A stretch of 64,000 nt of DNA from Diphasiastrum complanatum (lineage: Eukaryota; Streptophyta; Lycopodiopsida; Lycopodiales; Lycopodiaceae), in the NCBI GenBank assembly GCA_029204225.1, contig CM055102.1, positions 10,801,245 to 10,865,244 on the forward strand. Reading direction: 5' to 3'. The stretch's first letter is position 1. Every line of letters begins with the position of its first letter. Positions 42,101 through 51,100 of the stretch are shown here, piece by piece. The notes under the pieces were generated by a model. That model was not told the origin of the DNA. It did no database searches and saw nothing but the letters and a program-made list of their open reading frames with translations. Position numbers and translations under genes: made by a program.

Positions 42101-45100
42101 ACCCTGATCATGGTCTTCAATACTTTCAGGCTTTCATGCAGCGTCAGGAGCATATATTCGACAACCAACCATTGGTGTAGTAACATCCTACACCTATTCG
42201 GACCAATCTTCTACACGAGGCAGGCAGCTATGGCTAGACTTGGGAAAGGATATTCTTCCCTTGTCCAACTAGAGAAGTTCTATTTCAAGGCCTGAACGAA
42301 GAGATTTTGCCAGTTTTGTACCCTTGGTGAGGTTGCGACCAAGGATCACTTTATTTTCAAATGCCCCATATATTATGAGATCAAAGGGGAAATTTTTGCC
42401 AATTTAGAGACTCTCTGTCATGCCCACTTTTTATATCCCGTAAGGAGGTCAGTAGGCCTACCTCGACCCGTAAATTAATTATAATGCACTCGTAGTAGCT
42501 CGGTACTTTGCCTCTATAGATGATAATGCAATAGTATGTTGCTTCTTTGAGCTCCAAGATATAACCTGGAATTGCAAAACATCCTATCTTCCATATAATT
42601 TACCAAGCCTCAAGTACCCTTGATATATCTGAGTACTCGCCTTAGCAGCTTTTAGTGAATCTGCTTAGGCTTAGCCATAAACTGACTAACCATACTAACA
42701 GCATATGCAATATATGGTCTCGTCGTAGTAGGATAGATAGATTAAGCTTCCAACAAGCTTTCTATATAACTTCCCATCTACATCCTGATCATCCTCAACT
42801 TTAGTAAGCTTACATCCACTATCATATGGTATAGAAATAGGCTTGCTCTCTAACATATTGAACTTTTCAAGAAGTTCAGGAGCATACTTAAGAGAAATAA
42901 ATAGTCCATGTGTTACTCTCCATACCTCAATCCCAAAAAAGTATTATAGTGAGCCAAGATCTTTCATATCAAACTCTAATGAGGGATCTTTTTTAATATT
43001 TTGAATCAAAACATGATCCAAACTTGTGATAACAAGATCATCCACATACATCACCATGATAACAATATGACTATCCTTGATTAAAACATAAAGTGTAGGC
43101 TCCGAACTACTCCTTTGAAAACCAAGCTCCTCAAAGTATGCGTCAATCCTCGTGTACCATGCCCTGGGTGCTTGCGTAAGTCCGTATAATGCCTTGTCCA
43201 ACTTGCAAACCTTGTCTTCCTATCCTGCTACTATGTACACCTCTGGCTGCTCCATGTAGACTTCCTCCTCTAGGAATCCATTTAGGAATGCACTCTTAAC
43301 ATCCGTTTGTTAAATATCCCATCCAAACTGAGCTGCCACTGACAAAATTTTCCTCATAGTAGTTAACTTAGCAACTGGTACAAAAGTTTCTTCATAGTCA
43401 ATCCCTTTTTGTTGAGCATACCTTTTTGCAACCTAGCCTTATGTTTGTCTATAGAACCATCCAATTTATACTTAGTTCTACAAATCCACTTGCATCCAAT
43501 AGCTTTTTTACCTGTATGTAATTGAACAAGCCTCGAAGTCTTGTTCTTTATAATTTTGTTATACTCCTCATCCATCCAAATATCCTCTTTTTCAACTTCC
43601 CTAAAAGTAGATGGATCCTTAGTTTCCAACACTATACCCATATATGCAAAGTGTGCATCCTCATCCTCATGATGATCATCATGTCGATCCTCCTGTTGAT
43701 CCGGATCCTCATGATGCTTTTCAAGCCTAGCACCCTATTCCAAAGTAACACTATCCTTCATAGTTTCATATTACCATCTAGAGAATCTTTCGGTATTTGA
43801 TGTAGGATGCTTCCTGGCTAGTGAGGTCGGAGGTGAATAAGTACCCCATGTACTTGATCTCTCCTTCCTTTTTCCTTCCTCAAACATGGTCACTCTAGGT
43901 ACTTCAATTGGTGTAGGCAGTACATGTGTCAACTCATGCTCCTATAATGACTCCTCACACAAGATAGGAATTCCTCCATCTTGCTTCCTATCATAAGATA
44001 TTCCTATATCTTTATGAGACCCATCCTCATCAAAGATTACATCCCTACTTATGATAAATTTCTTACTCTCCAAGTCATACAACTTGTATCCCTTCTCTTG
44101 ACTATCATATCCAAGAAATAAACACTTAGTAGGTTGTAGCCATTGAACCCAATTTGCTCCATGAATATCTGAACTGCTTCACCCCAAAACATATTCGGAA
44201 GTTTCTAACTTTTAGGCATGCTCCTTGCAATTCCCACAAGACCGATTCTTTACATGGTAGGGCTACCAAGGATGAATAAACAATATGATACAATTTGGGT
44301 GACCGTCTTACCAAATTGGCTATGTTTATTCCGATAAAGACCACCATGAACGCTTCTGTTTGGACTTTACGGATTACTAAGTGACATTGTGAGCGATCGC
44401 GATCCCAAGTTCATCTAGAAACATCCTTGTTATTTTGAAAATCCCAAGACAAACAGTCAGACGGAAAGAATTAATCAAAAGATGGAACAAATGCTACGAG
44501 CCTATGTATCCCAATGACAATCTCATTGGGAGAAATAGCTGCCTTTGATTGAGTTTGCCTATAATAGTAGTAAGCATTCGGCTACCGATTATAGCCCGTT
44601 TATGCTTATGTACGAACATGAACCTAGATCACTCATTTCAGTTGAAACTTGAACAATCAAGTTTCATAAGGTAGCTGATTTCTTGCACGATATGCGAGAA
44701 ATCCTATAAATAGCATGTGAGAATGAAAATCAAGTTTCATAAGGTAGCTAATTTCTTGCACGATATGCAAGAAATGCTATAAATAGCATGTGAGAATGTC
44801 CGATGTGCCCAAGATAGGGACAGACATTATGCTAATCTAAAAAGATCACCTCGAGATTTTCAAGAAGGGGATTGGGTATATTTGTGAATTTCGAAGGATT
44901 CAAAGTAATGTGTATTGGCAAGCCTTATAAACTATCAGCTAGATACAGGGGACTCTACAAAATTCTAAAAAAGATTGGATCTCTGGCTTACTAATTAGAC
45001 CTCGCGGAAGGAGCTCAGGTACACCCGATATTTCGCGTCAGATGACTTACGAAAAATCTACATGAATGTCATCTTGGTTTTGGAGATCTATTGGACCTAA

Positions 45101-48100
45101 CAGAGGAATGATCAAATGTGACCCATTTTGAACCTAAAGGGATCTTGGATACCCAATCTAAACGGTTGCATAATCGTATAGCTACCAAGTATCTAGTTAG
45201 ATGGAAAGGTCATACAAACGATGATGACTCTTGGGAACAAGAGGGTAGCCTAAGAAGGAACCTCCCTAGTGTTACGAGACTGTAACCGAACCGAACCCAT
45301 AGTCTTGTAACCGAACCGAACCCAACAACGTTACTAGGTGCAGTAGCTAACCACCGTAGGGCAAAAGATGGTGTGGGTCAGAGATATGCATGCATACCAG
45401 ACAATAGGTATGTGGGCCAGCATTGCCCAATCAGTCACATTCATGTTAGTTGGGAGTCGTGCAGTCCTACAGCAGCTGACTGGGACTCCTAGTGCAACAA
45501 AATCCTCATGCATGCAACATGTATGGGAAGTGTGAATTGAAACTGCCACCTACCGCATGCAAACCCACACTAGGCTAGGAGGGGCATTCTATAAGAGAAT
45601 GCGTTGGCTGAATGGTACAGACTAGCTTTGCCTTTCTGTGGTTATGTTGTTCCTAACACTAGCTTTAATTTTCGAGGACAAAACTTGAAAAAGGGGTGGA
45701 AGAATGTCATGCCCACGTATGGAATAATCTCAGATTTGATATCCCGTAAGGATGTCAGTAGGCCTACCTCGACCCGTAAATTAATTATGATTATGGGGGG
45801 TTGAGGCGCTCATGGTATTAAAGTCATAATAAATGGTTAGAGGCCTAAAACTCAAGATGGTGGACTAGTATGGAGCTTAATAGTGACTCATAGGGAAAGT
45901 GGATGAGGTGGCCCAGTTAGGCTGCTGATGTGTCCAGTGAGGTTTCACAGTTCACTGCTAGTGGTGGAGGAACCTTGGAGGGTTTAAGTATAGCCATAGA
46001 TCTCCCACTAGTGTAAGCTTAATCTGTTGATTGTAGCTACATGCTGCTAGTGTCGAACCTCTCTGCTATTGAGCTTAGTGTGGTCCATAGCTTGGGGGCT
46101 ATATCTGTTTGATCTAGGTTTGGTTGGCTTGGTTTGTCCACCATCCGATTCCCTTTGGTTTCTATTGTTCAGTTACCTAGTCTTTGATCCTTGGTGCTTG
46201 AAACTCTCTAGTCACATCATGATCTTTTTTCACAAAATGTGGATCCACGTTGCAATCAATGCCACTCAACACACTTTGAGGTCACGTATCCAAAGATCAC
46301 ATACTCGACATCCACGTCAATGATAGCAAAAGCTACACACTCCGAATATACTTCCTAGGACTGCCCATATCACCTCTTTCTTTGGTAAGACATCATGATT
46401 TTTCAACGTCATTACTATTCTAGATATGTCTTTATCTTAGAATTTTTCTCCACGCATGTACTTCATCTTATATAACGTTTTGGCATTTAAAAAACACTAA
46501 TACAACTTTCTTTCTTTCTTTCTTTCTCTTGCTCATTGTTGCCATGTGTCACCTAGAGATCATCGTTGATGGAAATGAAAGGTGAAGCCTCATTTTTTGC
46601 TCCCCGTCACTGCCATACACTGCCTAAGAAGGTATTGATATTGCTTAAATCGCTGCCCTCAGCCACTTCTTGAAACCCATTCATTGTTACCTTCGGCCAC
46701 TCCGTGCAACCCAATTATCATTACTTTCCATCGTTGCCCTCACCCGATTTCGGGAGCCCATTCATTGCTGCCTACAATGATTTCAATTGTTGTTCTAGAA
46801 GCGATACCTTCCCAATTTTTCCCAACAATTTTCATTGTTGCTCAAGTCGTGATTCACTTTTACTGACATTTTTTGGGGCCACACTCCTAAGGGGAAAACA
46901 ATCCATGTCGCACTAATTTAGTACCACTTTGCTTTAAATTTATTGTGGCCCAATTATGGCTCACAAGCTAGGGCTATTGTAGGGGCCATTACTATTTATA
47001 ATAAATTCGTTTTTTATTGCTTATGCATGTATGTGGGCGCACTGCTACTAGATTAGGATATGTTTTACTACTTAGAAACTCAACTTATAGTAATTTTAGC
47101 AATTAGCTTTTGTTCTTTTGCTATTTGCTTTAGGCTTTTAACTTTTCACATAGATTAGAGAAACTATATATGTAGGCTGGTGCCCCACCACAGTTCATTC
47201 CAGTGTGTTAGAGCTTTGCTTAATAATTCTATAATCTGATTTCTCTTTAATCTCTATGCTTCGTTTATGTGAGTGCTAGTAGGACTAGTAACTCCATCTA
47301 GAATTTGTATGACAAATTCTGACATGGTATCAGAGTATGCTTTTTGACTGTGGAGCTGTCAAGATCTGAACATGAGAGAGAGAGAGAGAGAGAGAGAGTT
47401 TGCTAACAAGGTTGTAACCAGAAGATTATTGGAGGAGCTGCGCTGGACTGCTGTTGGAAGTGGTCTACAGGTGCTGTTGGAATCAGATCATATTGACTGC
47501 GGCAGATTTGTATCTGCTGACTCCATCGCTGCTTATTGGTTGTTCACAAACCTGAATCAGAATTTTACGATTGTACAATTGCAGGTCACAGGTGTTTGAT
47601 GACTGATCGCTGCCTGACTGTTCACTGGAACTGCAGATTGTTTGCTGTTTCTAACCTGACGGCTGTCTACTGGGACTATTTCAGAACTGTTCGCTATCTA
47701 CTAATCTGTAGAACCTGTTTACTGCTGTCAAAACTGCAGACCTGCTCTTCATTGTCAATACGCTGTCTATTGAAGTTTCTGATCGCTAGAAACAGACAGA
47801 TTGTTAGAAAAAAACAGGCTGATTGCCTCTGGAACAGATCTACAGGGCCTGATTTTCTGAAAAGATACTGATTGCTGAAAAATCAGGTTGCTAAGAATTG
47901 TTACAGATCAGAACAATGGCAAGATTGAACGATGCTGTATTGCCGGAATCTAGCAAGCTAGATGGAACGAACTACAATATATGGAAGTTCAAGATGCAAA
48001 ATATTCTCCAGGATCGAGAATATTGGGAGATCATCACAGGTGTCGAGATACCTCCTAACACTAACGCGGGAGTATCAAAGACGTAGAAGAAAAGCTTGGG

Positions 48101-51100
48101 ATATACTGAAGAACTTGTATGAGACAGTGAATCAGTCACGAATCTTGTTCTTGACTAATAAGCTACACACATTGAAGATGGGTACGGGTGAATTAGTAAT
48201 AGATTATTTTACTCGGGTGAAAGATCTGAGAGGACAACTTATTGCGGTTGGAGAAAGTGTTCAAGATTCAGTCTTAGTATCCATTATTGTACTTAATAGT
48301 CTACCTTTGACTTATCATAACTTTGTGATGATGCTATCGTTAAGAGAGACGAGGCCTTCTTTTGATGAGTTGAATGCCATCTTACTACAGGAAAAAATGA
48401 GACGACAAAATACTGTCAACAGGGATGATTTCAAGGAGCAGGAATTAAGAAAAACGTACTCTCAGTATCAGCTATTGCAAAGCAACACATGGTAGTGCAG
48501 TTTGATGAAGAGCGGTGTCTCATCAAGAGGAGAGATAATGAAGTAGTAGTTGAGGGCATACTTGCAGGGCGGTTGTACAAACTTCAGGTTCAAGTGGTGG
48601 ATCATCATGCAAGTGTTGCGGATATTGGATTAGTGAGTAAGTTATGGCACAAAAGGTTTGGACATCTAAATTACAAAAGTCTACAAGTGTTACAGGTATA
48701 CCTCAAGTTGTTTCTGATTACAAAGCTTGTGAAGGCTATGTCTTAGGCAAGCATCATATGAAGAAATTTTTGTCTAGTACAGTCAGGGCGAAAAATGTTC
48801 TAGAACTTGTCCATACAGATTTGTGTGGTCCTATGAGAACTCTGTCTTATGGGGGAGCAAGTTACTTCATGGTGTTTGTGGATGACTATTCTAGGAAGAC
48901 ATGGATCTATCTTCTCAAGAATAAGGGTGAAGCGTTCAAGTATTTCACATGGTTTAAGACGCAGGTGGAAAAAGAAACAGATAGACAAATCAAGATACTC
49001 CGCTCGGACAAAGGGGGAGAGTATATTTCTACGGAATTTCAGGTGTTTTGCAAGGAGATGGTATAAAGAGACAATTTGCAAACACGGACATGCCTCAACA
49101 AAATGGAGTTGTGGTAAGAAAGAAAGATTACACCGGTCGGAAACCAGATGTAAGTCATTTTGAGAGTGTTTGGTAGTATTGCTTATGCTCACATAGCTAA
49201 GGATTCCATGAGCAAATTGGATTCTAAGGCGACCAAGTGTTTATTCCTTGGATATGATAGTCAAGAGAAGGGATACAGGTTGTATGACTTGGAGGGTAAG
49301 AAAGTCATCATAAGTAGGGATGGAATCTTTGATGAGGAGGCAAATACCTTGGAGGAATCCCTATATTGTGTAATGAGTTATTACAGGAGCCTAAATCGAC
49401 ACATGTGTCGCCTACACCAATCCAAGTACCTAGAATGACCTTGGTTGAGAAAGGAAAGAGGAAGGAGAGATCTCAAGTATATGGGATACTTATTCACCTC
49501 CTACTTCACCAGGCAGGAAGCATCCTACATCAGAAGCTAGAAGATTACCTAGATGGTACTATGAAACTATCAAGGATAGTGTCATTATGGGAGGGAGTCC
49601 GGTACACATGGGACTAGGAGATCGGCTAGACTTGAAAAGCAACATGAAGATCGGGACCGACCTCATCGGATTTTGACATGAAAGATCTTGGTTCACTACA
49701 ATATTTTCTTGGGATTGAGGTATGGAGAGTAGCACAGGGGCTATTTATTTCTCAATCTAAGTATGCTCATGAACTTCTTGAAAAGTTCAATATGTCATAG
49801 AGCAAGCCTATTTCTACACCATATGATAGTGGATGTAAGCTTACTAAAGCTGAGGAGGATCAGGATGTAGATGAGACGTTATATAGAAAGCTTGTTGGAA
49901 GCTTAATCTATCTAACTACTGCTCTACCAAATATTGCTTATGTTGTGAGTATGGTTAGTCAGTTTATGGCTAAGCCTTGGAGAGTTGCTAAGCGGATACT
50001 CAAATATATCTAACGTACTTTGAGAGTATTCTTTATGGGAGACAAGATGATTTGAAGTTACAAGGATATGTGAATGTTGATTGGGCTGGAGATGCGGAAG
50101 ACCGAAGATCTACTACAGGTTATGTTTTTAGTCTTGGTTCTGGTGCTAGGAGTTCAAAGAAGCAGCATACTATTGCATTATCATTCACAGAGGCAGAATA
50201 CCGAGCAACTACGAGTGCGGCAAGTGAAGCAATATGGTTACAAAGGATTCTACATGATCTGCAAGATTCACTTACGGTACTTCAGTTTGCCAATCAGAGT
50301 TGTATAAAATTGGCAAAAAATCCAATTTTTCACAGCATGATGAAGCACATTGAAGTACAACAACACTTCATTAGAGAGAAGATTCCGAGTGGTGAAGTGA
50401 AGCTTATCTATTGTCCTACGGAAGGGCAAGTTGCAGATATCTTTACCAAAGGACTTGGCAAAGAAAATTTTTAGAAGTTTAGAGAACTTCTAGGAGTAAT
50501 AGATAACAAAGTAAACATTAAGGGGGAGTGTTAGGAATTAATGTTTATTTGATACCCCTTAATGATAGTTTGGCCATGCCTGCGTGCTATTATAGGGGCC
50601 ATTACTATTTATAATAAATTCTTTTTTTATTGCTTATGCATGTATGTGGGCGCACTACTACTAAATTAGGATCTGTTTTACTACTTAAAAACTCATCTTG
50701 GGTCTTTACCCAATATAAATAGTAATTTTAGCAATTAGCTTTTGTTCTTTTGCTATTTGCTTTAGACTTTTAGCTTTTCACATAGATTAGAGAAACTATA
50801 TATGTAGGCTGGCACCACACCACAATTCATTCCAGTGCGTTAGAGCTTTGCTCAATTCTTCTATAATATGATTTCTCTTCAATCTCTATGCTTGGTTTAT
50901 GTGAGTGCTAGTAGGACTAGTAACTCCATCTAGAAATTGTATGAAAAAATCTGACATAGACCTCCTTTGAAAGGGTCAAATAGCTGCTTGGACCAATGTC
51001 ACATCCTTGTGTAATAGGTAATAAAAATCTCTGCCAAATAAAAAATTTTCAAGCAGACCTCCTTCTACTTAAAATCTCTCAAGGGATACACTCATCGGAC

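Larger units (their letters stand above)
46973..50956 (+). mobile_element. copia-3, deletion-derivative LTR retrotransposon
   Basis: The 3' LTR is 50529-50956 (428 bp, TGTTAGG...TCTGACA) after the purine tract AAGGGGGAG. The 5' LTR (46973-47324) lacks about 55 bp of its start. A primer site (TGGTATCAGAG, 47325) follows it. Between them lie gag, part of integrase, and RT end plus RNase H. At least three internal deletions removed part of gag (about 48077), the integrase C-terminus (about 49100) and the whole RT catalytic core (about 49660), so the interior is only 3.2 kb. A copy of the same family with RT lies at 42600-44235 on the other strand. Confidence 0.9.
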
